Source of the DNA: Linyphia triangularis
Lineage: Eukaryota; Arthropoda; Arachnida; Araneae; Linyphiidae
Reading direction: 5' to 3'
Assembly (NCBI GenBank): GCA_963978545.1
Contig: OZ021723.1
Location: 101,216,002-101,280,001 of the forward strand
Length of the DNA: 64,000 nucleotides
Within the stretch, counting starts at the first letter, position 1. The number at the start of each line of letters is the position of its first letter. Of this stretch, positions 10,279 through 24,519 are shown one piece after another. Made by a program: the position numbers and the translations under genes. A model generated the notes under the pieces. It worked only from the letters and a program-made list of their open reading frames with translations. It was not told where the DNA came from and did no database searches.

Positions 10279-13200
10279 GGTGCAAAAAGATCGTAAAATT
10301 TCGAAAATTGCAAAGTTTGAAATTTCCTATACATTTAACATGGGAAATTTGAAAATGAAAAATATTTAAACTGCACAGATTTGGACTAACCTTTGACCAT
10401 CTTCACATTTTTTTTATGCTATAAATTTGGAAATGGAGATTCTAATATATAAAAGCTTCAATTTCGACAAAGGAAAAAAAATTGAGATTTTTACTTTTTG
10501 AAAAATAATTCATTGAATATCGTCCCCCATGTACTTTCAATACGTGAAATTTGCATTTCTTGACATTGAGCAGTAAAATGTAGTTATAATGACGATTCGA
10601 TTGTGGAAATTGATTGGGGTGATGATTTTTATGACACAATGTGCAAAAAGATTGTGAAAATTGAAAAATTTGAAATTTAACATACAATTAACATGGGAAA
10701 ATTAAAGATGAAAACTTTTAAACTGAACAGATTTGGACCAAACTTTGACCACCTTCGCATTTTTTTTATGTTAAAAAACTGGAAATGTAGATTCTCCAAT
10801 ATAAAAGCTTCAATTTCGCCAAAGGAAAAAAAAATTGAGATTTTTACTTTTTGAAAAATAATTCATTGAATATCGTCCCCCATGTATTTTCAATACGTGA
10901 AATTTGCATTTCTTGACATTGAGCAGTAAAATAAAGTTATAATGACGATTCGATTGTGGAAATTTACTGGGGTGATGATTTTTATGACACAAGGTGCAAA
11001 AAGATCGTAAAATTTTGAAAATTGAAATTTCCTATACAATTATCATGGGGAAAATGGAAAATGAAAATTATTTAAACTGCACAGATTTGGACCAACCTTT
11101 GACCATCTTCACATTTTTTTTATGCTATAAATTTGGAAATGTAGATTCTAATATATAAAAGCTTCAATTTCGCCAAAGGAAAAAAAATTGAGATTTTTAC
11201 TTTTTGAAAAATAATTCATTGAATATCGTCCCCCATGTACTTTCAATACGTGAAATTTGCATTTCTTGACATTGAGCAGTAAAATGTAGTTATAATGACG
11301 ATTCGATTGTGGAAATTGATTGGGGTGATGATTTTTATGACACAAGGTGCAAAAAGATCGTAAAATTTCGAAAATTGCAAAGTTTGAAATTTCCTATACA
11401 ATTAACATGGGGAAAATTGAAAATGAAAAATATTTAAACTGCACAGATTTGGACCAACCTTTGACCATCTTCACATTTTTTTTATGCTATAAATTTGAAA
11501 ATGGAGATTCTAATATATAAAAGCTTCAATTTCGCCAAAGGAAAAAAAATTGAGATTTTTACTTTTTGAAAAATAATTCATTGAATATCGTCCCCCATGT
11601 ACTTTCAATACGTGAAATTTGCATTTCTTGACATTGAGCAGTAAAATGTAGTTATAATGACGATTCGATTGTGGAAATTGATTGGGGTGATGATTTTTAT
11701 GACACAAGGTGCAAAAAGATCGTAAATTTTCGAAAATTGCAAAGTTTGAAATTTCCTATACATTTAACATGGGAAATTTGAAAATGAAAAATATTTAAAC
11801 TGCACAGATTTGGACTAACCTTTGACCATCTTCACATTTTTTTTATGCTATAAATTTGGAAATGGAGATTCTAATATATAAAAGCTTCAATTTCGACAAA
11901 GGAAAAAAAATTGAGATTTTTACTTTTTGAAAAATAATTCATTGAATATCGTCCCCCATGTACTTTCAATACGTGAAATTTGCATTTCTTGACATTGAGC
12001 AGTAAAATGTAGTTATAATGACGATTCGATTGTGGAAATTGATTGGGGTGATGATTTTTATGACACAATGTGCAAAAAGATTGTGAAAATTGAAAAATTT
12101 GAAATTTAACATACAATTAACATGGGAAAATTAAAGATGAAAACTTTTAAACTGAACAGATTTGGACCAAACTTTGACCACCTTCGCATTTTTTTTATGT
12201 TAAAAAATTGGAAATGTAGATTCTCCAATATAAAAGCTTCAATTTCGCCAAAGGAAAAAAAAATTGAGATTTTTACTTTTTGAAAAATAATTCATTGAAT
12301 ATCGTCCCCCATGTATTTTCAATACGTGAAATTTGCATTTCTTGACATTGAGCAGTAAAATAAAGTTATAATGACGATTCGATTGTGGAAATTTACTGGG
12401 GTGATGATTTTTATGACACAAGGTGCAAAAAGATCGTAAAATTTTGAAAATTGAAATTTCCTATACAATTATCATGGGGAAAATGGAAAATGAAAATTAT
12501 TTAAACTGCACAGATTTGGACCAACCTTTGACCATCTTCACATTTTTTTTATGCTATAAATTTGGAAATGTAGATTCTAATATATAAAAGCTTCAATTTC
12601 GCCAAAGGAAAAAAAATTGAGATTTTTACTTTTTGAAAAATAATTCATTGAATATCGTCCCCCATGTACTTTCAATACGTGAAATTTGCATTTCTTGACA
12701 TTGAGCAGTAAAATGTAGTTATAATGACGATTCGATTGTGGAAATTGATTGGGGTGATGATTTTTATGACACAAGGTGCAAAAAGATCGTAAAATTTCGA
12801 AAATTGCAAAGTTTGAAATTTCCTATACAATTAACATGGGGAAAATTGAAAATGAAAAATATTTAAACTGCACAGATTTGGACCAACCTTTGACCATCTT
12901 CACATTTTTTTTATGCTATAAATTTGAAAATGGAGATTCTAATATATAAAAGCTTCAATTTCGCCAAAGGAAAAAAAATTGAGATTTTTACTTTTTGAAA
13001 AATAATTCATTGAATATCGTCCCCCATGTACTTTTAATACGTGAAATTTGCATTTCTTGACATTGAGCAGTAAAATGTAGTTATAATGACGATTCGATTG
13101 TGGAAATTGATTGGGGTGATGATTTTTATGACACAAGGTGCAAAAAGATCGTAAATTTTCGAAAATTGCAAAGTTTGAAATTTCCTATACATTTAACATG

Positions 13201-13850
13201 GGAAATTTGAAAATGAAAAATATTTAAACTGCACAGATTTGGACTAACCTTTGACCATCTTCACATTTTTTTTATGCTATAAATTTGGAAATGGAGATTC
13301 TAATATATAAAAGCTTCAATTTCGACAAAGGAAAAAAAATTGAGATTTTTACTTTTTGAAAAATAATTCATTGAATATCGTCCCCCATGTACTTTCAATA
13401 CGTGAAATTTGCATTTCTTGACATTGAGCAGTAAAATGTAGTTATAATGACGATTCGATTGTGGAAATTGATTGGGGTGATGATTTTTATGACACAATGT
13501 GCAAAAAGATTGTGAAAATTGAAAAATTTGAAATTTAACATACAATTAACATGGGAAAATTAAAGATGAAAACTTTTAAACTGAACAGATTTGGACCAAA
13601 CTTTGACCACCTTCGCATTTTTTTTATGTTAAAAAATTGGAAATGTAGATTCTCCAATATAAAAGCTTCAATTTCGCCAAAGGAAAAAAAAATTGAGATT
13701 TTTACTTTTTGAAAAATAATTCATTGAATATCGTCCCCCATGTATTTTCAATACGTGAAATTTGCATTTCTTGACATTGAGCAGTAAAATGTAGTTATAA
13801 TGACGATTCGATTGTGGAAATTTACTGGGATGATGATTTTTATGACACAA
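10279..13850. repeat. 1429-bp tetramer [B2-A-B3-B], about 2.5 copies
   Basis: Units 10279-11707 and 11708-13136 are followed by a partial third unit to 13850. Each A monomer has the altered head TTTAACATAC and GATGAAAACTTTT. The first two A monomers share the private AAAATAAAGTT in place of AAAATGTAGTT in the core, and the third lacks it. The B monomer has AAATTTGAAAATGG. The first B2 monomer has GTAAAATTTCG whereas the second and third have GTAAATTTTCG. A related single unit lies at 30229-31657. Confidence 0.87.
10677..10694. repeat. Double TTAACAT created by CC-to-AA change in A head
   Basis: TTTCCCATAC has become TTTAACATAC, giving TTAACAT at 10677-10683 and again at 10688-10694. The change removes the 8-bp dyad of the A head. 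The same form occurs in the A heads that follow junctions 12068, 13497, 14927, 30589 and 33456, so it has spread with its tetramer. Confidence 0.75.
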
Positions 13851-14565
13851 GGTGCAAAAAGATCGTAAAATTTCGAAAATTGCAAAGTTTGAAATTTCCT
13901 ATACAATTAACATGGGGAAAATTGAAAATGAAAAATATTTAAACTGCACAGATTTGGACCAACCTTTGACCATCTTCACATTTTTTTTATGCTATAAATT
14001 TGGAAATGGAGATTCTAATATAAAAAAGCTTCAATTTCGCCAAAGGAAAAAAAATTGAGATTTTTACTTTTTGAAAAATAATTCATTGAATATCGTCCCC
14101 CATGTACTTTCAATACGTGAAATTTGCATTTCTTGACATTGAGCAGTAAAATGTAGTTATAATGACGATTCGATTGTGGAAATTGATTGGGGTGATGATT
14201 TTTATGACACAAGGTGTAAAAAGATTGTGAAAATTGAAAAATTTGAAATTTCCCATACAATTAACATGGGAAAATTAATGATGAAAAACTTTTAAACTGC
14301 ACAGATTTGGACCAACCTTTGACAATCTTCACATTTTTTTTATGTTATAAATTTGGAATTGGAGATTCTAATATATAAAAGCTTCAATTTCGCCAAAGGA
14401 AAAAAAATTGAGATTTTTACTTTTTGAAAAATAATTCATTGAATATCGTCCCCCACGTACTTTCAATACGTGAAATTTGCATTTCTTGACATTGAGCAGT
14501 AAAATGTAGTTATAATGACGATTTGATTGTGGAAATTGATTGGGGTGATGATTTTTATGACACAA

Positions 14566-15701
14566 GGTGCAAAAAGATCGTAAAATTTCGAAAATTGCAA
14601 AGTTTGAAATTTCCTATACAATTAACATGGGGAAAATTGAAAATGAAAAATATTTAAACTGCACAGATTTGGACCAAACTTTGACCACCTTCGCATTTTT
14701 TTTATGTTAAAAAATTGGAAATGTAGATTCTCCAATATAAAAGCTTCAATTTCGCCAAAGGAAAAAAAATTGAGATTTTTACTTTTTGAAAAATAATTCA
14801 TTGAATATCGTCCCCCATGTACTTTCAATACGTGAAATTTGCATTTCTTGACATTGAGCAGTAAAATGTAGTTATAATGACGATTCGATTGTGGAAATTG
14901 ATTGGGGTGATGATTTTTATGACACAATGTGCAAAAAGATTGTGAAAATTGAAAAATTTGAAATTTAACATACAATTAACATGGGAAAATTAAAGATGAA
15001 AACTTTTAAACTGAACAGATTTGGACCAAACTTTGACCACCTTCGCATTTTTTTTATGTTAAAAAATTGGAAATGTAGATTCTCCAATATAAAAGCTTCA
15101 ATTTCGCCAAAGGAAAAAAAAATTGAGATTTTTACTTTTTGAAAAATAATTCATTGAATATCGTCCCCCATGTATTTTCAATACGTGAAATTTGCATTAC
15201 TTGACATTGAGCAGTAAAATGTAGTTATAATGACGATTCGATTGTGGAAATTTACTGGGGTGATGATTTTTATGACACAAGGTGCAAAAAGATCGTAAAA
15301 TTTCGAAAATTGCAAAGTTTGAAATTTCCTATACATTTAACATGGGAAATTTGAAAATGAAAAATATTTAAACTGCACAGATTTGGACCAACCTTTGACC
15401 ATCTACACATTTTTTTTATGCTATAAATTTGGAAATGGAGATTCTAATATATAAAAGCTTCAATTTCGACAAAGGAAAAAAAATTGAGATTTTTACTTTT
15501 TGAAAAATAATTCATTGAATATCGTCCCCCACGTACTTTCAATACGTGAAATTTGCATTTCTTGACATTGAGCAGTAAAATGTAGTTATAATGACGATTT
15601 GATTGTGGAAATTGATTGGGGTGATGATTTTTGTGACACAATGTGCAAAAAGATTGTGAAAATTGAAAAATTTGAAATTTCCCATACAATTAACATGGGA
15701 A
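14566..15701. repeat. End of HOR copy 1: B/A hybrid, A, B2 monomers and start of A
   Basis: The B-head/A-tail hybrid at 14566-14927 is full length (362 bp). The next monomer (14928-15280) has the TTTAACATAC A head, GCATTACTTG in the core and the TTTACTGGGG core end. The B2 monomer 15281-15641 has ATCTACACATT, a CGACAAAGG core start and a CACGTA site. The following A monomer (15642-15994) carries TTAGAGATG and CTGAAGAGATTTGG, identical to the partial monomer at 1-293. That match sets the HOR period. Confidence 0.85.
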
Positions 15702-18700
15702 AATTAGAGATGAAAAACTTTTAAACTGAAGAGATTTGGACCAAACTTTGACCACCTTCGCATTTTTTTTATGTTAAAAAATTGGAAATGTAGATTCTCC
15801 AATATAAAAGCTTCAATTTCGCCAAAGGAAAAAAAATTGAGATTTTTACTTTTTGAAAAATAATTCATTGAATATCGTCCCCCATGTATTTTCAATACGT
15901 GAAATTTGCATTTCTTGACATTGAGCAGTAAAATGTAGTTATAATGACGATTCGATTGTGGAAATTTACTGGGGTGATGATTTTTATGACACAAGGTGCA
16001 AAAAGATCGTAAAATTTCGAAAATTGCAAAGTTTGAAATTTCCTATACATTTAACATGGGAAATTTGAAAATGAAAAATATTTAAACTGCACAGATTTGG
16101 ACCAACCTTTGACCATCTTCACATTTTTTTTATGCTATAAATTTGGAAATGGAGATTCTAATATATAAAAGCTTCAATTTCGCCAAGGGAAAAAAAATTG
16201 AGATTTTTACTTTTTGAAAAATAATTCATTGAATATCGTCCCCCATGTACTTTCAATACGTGAAATTTGCATTTCTTGACATTGAGCATTAAAATGTAGT
16301 TATAATGACGATTCGATTGTGGAAATTGATTGGGGTGATGATTTTTTTGACATAATGTGCAAAAAGATTGTGAAAATTGAAAAATTTGAAATTTCCCATA
16401 CAATTAACATGGGAAAATTAAAGATGAAAAACTTTTAAACTGAACAGATTTGGACCAAACTTTGACCACCTTCGCATTTTTTTTATGTTAAAAAATTGGA
16501 AATGTAGATTCTCCAATATAAAAGCTTCAATTTCGCCAAAGGAAAAAAAATTGAGATTTTTACTTTTTGAAAAATAATTCATTGAATATCGTCCCCCATG
16601 TACTTTCAATACGTGAAATTTGCATTTCTTGACATTGAGCAGTAAAATGTAGTTATAATGACGATTTGATTGTGGAAATTGATTGGGGTGATGATTTTTA
16701 TGACACAAGGTGCAAAAAGATCGTAAAATTTCGAAAATTGCAAAGTTTGAAATTTCCTATACAATTAACATGGGGAAAATTGAAAATGAAAAATATTTAA
16801 ACTGCACAGATTTGGACCAACCTTTGACCATCTTCGCATTTTTTTTATGCTATAAATTTGGAAATGGAGATTCTAATATAAAAAAGCTTCAATTTCGTCA
16901 AAGGAAAAAAAATTGAGATTTTTACTTTTTGAAAAATAATTCATTGAATATCGTCCCCCATGTACTTTCAATACGTGAAATTTGCATTTCTTGACATTGA
17001 GCAGTAAAATGTAGTTATAATGACGATTCGATTGTGGAAATTGATTGGGGTGATGATTTTTATGACACAATGTGCAAAAAGATTGTGAAAATTGAAAAAT
17101 TTGAAATTTCCCATACAATTAACATGGGAAAATTAAAGATGAAAAACTTTTAAACTGAACAGATTTGGACCAAACTTTGACCACTTTATTCGCATTTTTT
17201 TTATGTTAAAAAATTGGAAATGTAGATTCTCCAATATAAAAGCTTCAATTTCGGCAAAGGAAAAAAAAAATTGAGATTTTTACTTTTTGAAAAATAATTC
17301 ATTGAATATCGTCCCCCATGTATTTTCAATACGTGAAATTTGCATTTCTTGACATTGAGCAGTAAAATGTAGTTATAATGACGATTCGATTGTGGAAATT
17401 TACTGGGGTGATGATTTTTATGACACAAGGTGCAAAAAGATCGTAAAATTTCGAAAATTGCAAAGTTTGAAATTTCCTATACAATTAACATGGGGAAAAT
17501 TGAAAATGAAAAATATTTAAACTGCACAGATTTGGACCAACCTTTGACCATCTTCACATTTTTTTTATGCTATAAATTTGGAAATGGAGATTCTAATATA
17601 AAAAAGCTTCAATTTCGCCAAAGGAAAAAAAATTGAGATTTTTACTTTTTGAAAAATAATTCATTGAATATCGTCCCCCATGTACTTTCAATACGTGAAA
17701 TTTGCATTTCTTGACATTGAGCAGTAAAATGTAGTTATAATGACGATTCGATTGTGGAAATTGATTGGGGTGATGATTTTTATGACACAATGTGCAAAAA
17801 GATTGTGAAAATTGAAAAATTTGAAATTTCCCATACAATTAACATGGGAAAATTAAAGATGAAAAACTTTTAAACTTAACAGATTTGGACCAAACTTTGA
17901 CCACTTTATTCGCATTTTTTTTATGTTAAAAAATTGGAAATGTAGATTCTCCAATATAAAAGCTTCAATTTCGGCAAAGGAAAAAAAAAATTGAGATTTT
18001 TACTTTTTGAAAAATAATTCATTGAATATCGTCCCCCATGTATTTTCAATACGTGAAATTTGCATTTCTTGACATTGAGCAGTAAAATGTAGTTATAATG
18101 ACGATTCGATTGTGGAAATTTACTGGGGTGATGATTTTTATGACACAAGGTGCAAAAAGATCGTAAAATTTCGAAAATTGCAAAGTTTGAAATTTCCTAT
18201 ACAATTAACATGGGGAAAATTGAAAATGAAAAATATTTAAACTGCACAGATTTGGACCAACCTTTGACCATCTTCACATTTTTTTTATGCTATAAATTTG
18301 GAAATGGAGATTCTAATATAAAAAAGCTTCAATTTCGCCAAAGGAAAAAAAATTGAGATTTTTACTTTTTGAAAAATAATTCATTGAATATCGTCCCCCA
18401 TGTACTTTCAATACGTGAAATTTGCATTTCTTGACATTGAGCAGTAAAATGTAGTTATAATGACGATTCGATTGTGGAAATTGATTGGGGTGATGATTTT
18501 TATGACACAATGTGCAAAAAGATTGTGAAAATTGAAAAATTTGAAATTTCCCATACAATTAACATGGGAAAATTAAAGATGAAAAACTTTTAAACCGAAC
18601 AGATTTGGACCAAACTTTGACCACCTTCGCATTTTTTTTATGTTAAAAAATTGGAAATGTAGATTCTCCAATATAAAAGCTTCAATTTCGCCAAAGGAAA

Positions 18701-21700
18701 AAAAATTGAGATTTTTACTTTTTGAAAAATAATTCATTGAATATCGTCCCCCATGTACTTTCAATACGTGAAATTTGCATTTCTTGACATTGAGCAGTAA
18801 AATGTAGTTATAATGACGATTTGATTGTGGAAATTGATTGGGGTGATGATTTTTATGACACAAGGTGCAAAAAGATCGTAAAATTTTGAAAATTGAAATT
18901 TCCTATACAATTATCATGGGGAAAATGGAAAATGAAAATTATTTAAACTGCACAGATTTGGACCAACCTTTGACCATCTTCACATTTTTTTTATGCTATA
19001 AATTTGGAAATGGAGATTCTAATATATAAAAGCTTCAATTTCGCCAAAGGAAAAAAAATTGAGATTTTTACTTTTTGAAAAATAATTCATTGAATATCGT
19101 CCCCCATGTTTTTTCAATACGTGAAATTTCCATTTCTTGACATTGAGCAGTAAAATGTAGTTATAATGACGATTCGATTGTGGAAATTGATTGGGGTGAT
19201 GATTTTTATGACACAAGGTGTAAAAAGATTGTGAAAAATATAAAAATTTGAAATTTCCCATACAATTAACATGGGAAAATTAATGATGAAAAACTTTTAA
19301 ACTGCACAGATTTGGACCAACCTTTGACCATCTTCACATTTTTTTTATGCTATAAATTTGGAAATGGAGATTCGCCTATATAAAAGCTTCAATTTCGCCA
19401 AAGGAAAAAAAATTGAGATTTTTACTTTTTGAAAAATAATTCATTGAATATCGTCCCCCATGTACTTTCAATACGTGAAATTTGCATTTCTTGACATTGA
19501 GCAGTAAAATGTAGTTATAATGACGATTCGATTGTGGAAATTGATTGGGGTGATGATTTTTATGACACAAGGTGCAAAAAGATCGTAAAATTTCGAAAAT
19601 TGCAAAGTTTGAAATTTCCTATACATTTAACATGGGAAATTTGAAAATGAAAAATATTTAAACTGCACAGATTTGGACCAACCTTTGACCATCTTCACAT
19701 TTTTTTTATGTTATAAATTTGGAATTGGAGATTCTAATATATAAAAGCTTCAATTTCGCCAAAGGAAAAAAAATTGAGATTTTTACTTTTTGAAAGATAA
19801 TTCATTGAATATCGTCCCCCACGTACTTTCAATACGTGAAATTTGCATTTCTTGACATTGAGCAGTAAAATGTAGTTATAATGACGATTTGATTGTGGAA
19901 ATTGATTGGGGTGATGATTTTTATGACACAAGGTGCAAAAAGATCGTAAAATTTCGAAAATTGCAAAGTTTGAAATTTCCTATACAATTAACATGGGGAA
20001 AATTGAAAATGAAAAATATTTAAACTGCACATATTTGGACCAACCTTTGACCATCTTCACATTTTTTTTATGCTATAAATTTGGAAATGGAGATTCTAAT
20101 ATATAAAAGCTTCAATTTCGCCAAAGGAAAAAAAAATTGAGATTTTTACTTTTTGAAAAATAATTCATTGAATATCGTCCCCCATGTACTTTCAATACGT
20201 GAAATTTGCATTTCTTGACATTGAGCAGTAAAATGTAGTTATAATGACGATTCGATTGTCGAAATTGATTGGGGTGATGATTTTTGTGACACAATGTGCA
20301 AAAAGATTGTGAAAATTGAAAAATTTGAAATTTCCCATACAATTAACATGGGAAAATTAAAGATGAAAAACTTTTAAACTGAACAGATTTGGACCAAACT
20401 TTGACCACCTTCGCATTTTTTTTATGTTAAAAAATTGGAAATGTAGATTCTCCAATATAAAAGCTTCAATTTCGCCAAAGGAAAAAAAAATTGAGATTTT
20501 TACTTTTTGAAAAATAATTCATTGAATATCGTCCCCCATGTATTTTCAATACGTGAAATTTGCATTTCTTGACATTGAGCAGTAAAATGTAGTTATAATG
20601 ACGATTCGATTGTGGAAATTTACTGGGGTGATGATTTTTATGACACAAGGTGCAAAAAGATCGTAAAATTTCGAAAATTGCAAAGTTTGAAATTTCCTAT
20701 ACATTTAACATGGGAAATTTGAAAATGAAAAATATTTAAACTGCACAGATTTGGACCAACCTTTGACCATCTTCACATTTTTTTTATGCTATAAATTTGG
20801 AAATGGAGATTCTAATATATAAAAGCTTCAATTTCGACAAAGGAAAAAAAATTGAGATTTTTACTTTTTGAAAAATAATTCATTGAATATCGTCCCCCAC
20901 GTACTTTCAATACGTGAAATTTGCATTTCTTGACATTGAGCAGTAAAATGTAGTTATAATGACGATTTGATTGTGGAAATTGATTGGGGTGATGATTTTT
21001 ATGACACAAGGTGCAAAAAGATCGTAAAATTTTGAAAATTGAAATTTCCTATACAATTATCATGGGGAAAATGGAAAATGAAAATTATTTAAACTGCACA
21101 GATTTGGACCAACCTTTGACCATCTTCACATTTTTTTTATGCTATAAATTTGGAAATGGAGATTCTAATATATAAAAGCTTCAATTTCGCCAAAGGAAAA
21201 AAAATTGAGATTTTTACTTTTTGAAAAATAATTCATTGAATATCGTCCCCCATGTACTTTCAATACGTGAAATTTGCATTTCTTGACATTGAGCAGTAAA
21301 ATGTAGTTATAATGACAATTCGATTGTGGAAATTGATTGGGGTGATGATTTTTGTGACACAATGTGCAAAAAGATTGTGAAAATTGAAAAATTTGAAATT
21401 TCCCATACAATTAACATGGGAAAATTAGAGATGAAAAACTTTTAAACTGAACAGATTTGGACCAAACTTTGACCACCTTCGCATTTTTTTTATGTTAAAA
21501 AATGGAAATGTAGATTCTCAAATATAAAAGCTTCAATTTCGCCAAAGGAAAAAAAAATTGAGATTTTTACTTTTTGAAAAATAATTCATTGAATATCGTC
21601 CCCCATGTACTTTCAATACGTGAAATTTGCATTTCTTGACATTGAGCATTAAAATGTAGTTATAATGACGATTTGATTGTGGAAATTGATTGGGGTGATG

Positions 21701-24519
21701 ATTTTTATGACACAAGGTGCAAAAAGATCGTAAAATTTCGAAAATTGCAAAGTTTGAAATTTCCTATACAATTAACATGGGGAAAATTGAAAATGAAAAA
21801 TATTTAAACTGCACAGATTTGGACCAACCTTTGACCATCTTCACATTTTTTTTATGCTATAAATTTGGAAATGGAGATTCTAATATATAAAAGCTTCAAT
21901 TTCGCCAAAGGAAAACAATTGAGATTTTTACTTTTTGAAAAATAATTCATTGAATATCGTCCCCCATGTACTTTCAATACGTGAAATTTGCATTTCTTGA
22001 CATTGAGCAGTAAAATGTAGTTATAATGACGATTTGATTGTGGAAATTGATTGGGGTGATGATTTTTATGACACAAGGTGCAAAAAGATCGTAAAATTTT
22101 GAAAATTGAAATTTCCTATACAATTATCATGGGGAAAATGGAAAATGAAAATTATTTAAACTGCACAGATTTGGACCAACCTTTGACCATCTTCACATTT
22201 TTTTTATGCTATAAATTTGGAAATGGAGATTCTAATATATAAAAGCTTCAATTTCGCCAAAGGAAAAAAAATTGAGATTTTTACTTTTTGAAAAATAATT
22301 CATTGAATATCGTCCCCCATGTACTTTCAATACGTGAAATTTGCATTTCTTGACATTGAGCAGTAAAATGTAGTTATAATGACGATTCGATTGTGGAAAT
22401 TGATTGGGGTGATGCTTTTTGTGACACAATAAGCAAAAAGATTGTGAAAATTGAAAAATTTGAAATTTCCCATACAATTAACATGGGAAAATTAAAGATG
22501 AAAAACTTTTAAACTGAACAGATTTGGACCAAACTTTGACCACCTTCGAATTTTTTTTATGTTAAAAAATTGGAAATGTAGATTCTCCAATATAAAAGCT
22601 TCAATTTCGCCAAAGGAAAAAAAATTGAGATTTTTACTTTTTGAAAAATAATTCATTGAATATCGTCCCCCATGTACTTTCAATACGTGAAATTTGCATT
22701 TCTTGACATTGAGCAGTAAAATGTAGTTATAATGACGATTTGATTGTGGAAATTGATTGGGGTGATGATTTTTATGACACAAGGTGCAAAAAGATCGTAA
22801 AATTTCGAAAATTGCAAAGTTTGAAATTTCCTATACAATTAACATGGGGAAAATTGAAAATGAAAAATATTTAAACTGCACAGATTTGGACCAAACTTTG
22901 ACCATCTTCACATTTTTTTTATGCTATAAATTTGGAAATGGAGATTCTAATAAAAAAAGCTTCAATTTCGCCAAAGGAAAAAAAATTGAGATTTTTACTT
23001 TTTGAAAAATAATTCATTGAATATCGTCCCCCATATACTTTCAATACGTGAAATTTGCATTTCTTGACATTGAGCAGTAAAATGTAGTTATAATGACGAT
23101 TCGATTGTGGAAATTGATTGGGGTGATGATTTTTATGACACAATGTGCAAAAAGATTGTGAAAATTGAAAAATTTGAAATTTCCCATACAATTAACATGG
23201 GAAAATTAATGATGAAAAACTTTTAAACTGCACAGATTTGGACCAACCTTTGACCATCTTCACATTTTTTTTATGTTATAAATTTGGAATTGGAGATTCT
23301 AATATATAAAAGCTTCAATTTCGCCAAAGGAAAAAAAATTGAGATTTTTACTTTTTGAAAAATAATTCATTGAATATCGTCCCCCACGTACTTTCAATAC
23401 GTGAAATTTGCATTTCTTGACATTGAGCAGTAAAATGTAGTTATAATGACGATTTGATTGTGGAAATTGATTGGGGTGATGATTTTTATGACACAAGGTG
23501 CAAAAAGATCGTAAAATTTCGAAAATTGCAAAGTTTGAAATTTCCTATACAATTAACATGGGGAAAATTGAAAATGAAAAATATTTAAACTGCACAGATT
23601 TGGACCAAACTTTGACCACCTTCGCATTTTTTTTATGTTAAAAAATTGGAAATGTAGATTCTCCAATATAAAAGCTTCAATTTCGCCAAAGGAAAAAAAA
23701 TTGAGATTTTTACTTTTTGAAAAATAATTAATTGAATATCGTCCCCCATGTACTTTCAATACGTGAAATTTGCATTTCTTGACATTGAGCAGTAAAATGT
23801 AGTTATAATGACGATTTGATTGGGGTGATGATTTTTATGACACAAGGTGCAAAAAGATCGTAAAATTTTGAAAATTGAAATTTCCTATACAATTATCATG
23901 GGGAAAATGGAAAATGAAAATTATTTAAACTGCACAGATTTGGACCAACCTTTGACCATCTTCACATTTTTTTTATGCTATAAATTTGGAAATGTAGATT
24001 CTAATATATAAAAGCTTCAATTTCGCCAAAGGAAAAAAAATTGAGATTTTTACTTTTTGAAAAATAATTCATTGAATATCGTCCCCCATGTACTTTCAAT
24101 ACGTGAAATTTGCATTTCTTGACATTGAGCAGTAAAATGTAGTTATAATGACGATTCGATTGTGGAAATTGATTGGGGTGATGATTTTTATGACACAAGG
24201 TGCAAAAAGATCGTAAAATTTCGAAAATTGCAAAGTTTGAAATTTCCTATACAATTAACATGGGGAAAATTGAAAATGAAAAATATTTAAACTGCACAGA
24301 TTTGGACCAACCTTTGACCATCTTCACATTTTTTTTATGCTATAAATTTGGAAATGGAGATTCTAATATATAAAAGCTTCAATTTCGCCAAAGGAAAAAA
24401 AATTGAGATTTTTACTTTTTGAAAAATAATTCATTGAATATCGTCCCCCATGTACTTTCAATACGTGAAATTTGCATTTCTTGACATTGAGCAGTAAAAT
24501 GTAGTTATAATGACGATTT
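15702..24519. repeat. 44-mer HOR, copy 2, first 24 monomers
   Basis: This segment is collinear with 1-8818 at a constant offset of 15701 bp, and every junction from 293 to 8859 is matched. I noticed only a few differences: G646 versus T16347, C4331 versus T20032 (most other monomers have G there), and C8029 versus A23730. I did not compare every base. The match ends inside the core of monomer 24199-24560, which switches to the sequence found at 20812-21009 between 24451 and 24519. Confidence 0.9.
17071..18510. repeat. 720-bp dimer pair in HOR copy 2
   Basis: Units 17071-17790 and 17791-18510 are the counterparts of 1370-2809 at +15701. They have the same A+ insertion and the same AAACTGAACAG/AAACTTAACAG difference between units. 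Confidence 0.88.

Larger units (their letters stand above)
1..15701. repeat. 44-monomer higher-order repeat, copy 1 (15,701 bp)
   Basis: Junctions at 293, 654, 1007 and onward to 8859 recur at exactly +15701 (15994, 16355, 16708 and onward to 24560). The unit therefore contains 44 monomers between 293 and 15994. It holds the 720-bp dimers (1370-2809), the cassette at 5309-7081, the 13-bp-deleted hybrid (7796-8144), and a 1429-bp tetramer repeat (10279-13850). CACGTA core variants lie at about 4119, 5197, 7685, 14455 and 15530. The order of A, B, B2, B3 and hybrid monomers is irregular within the unit, but it is preserved between copies. Confidence 0.9.
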
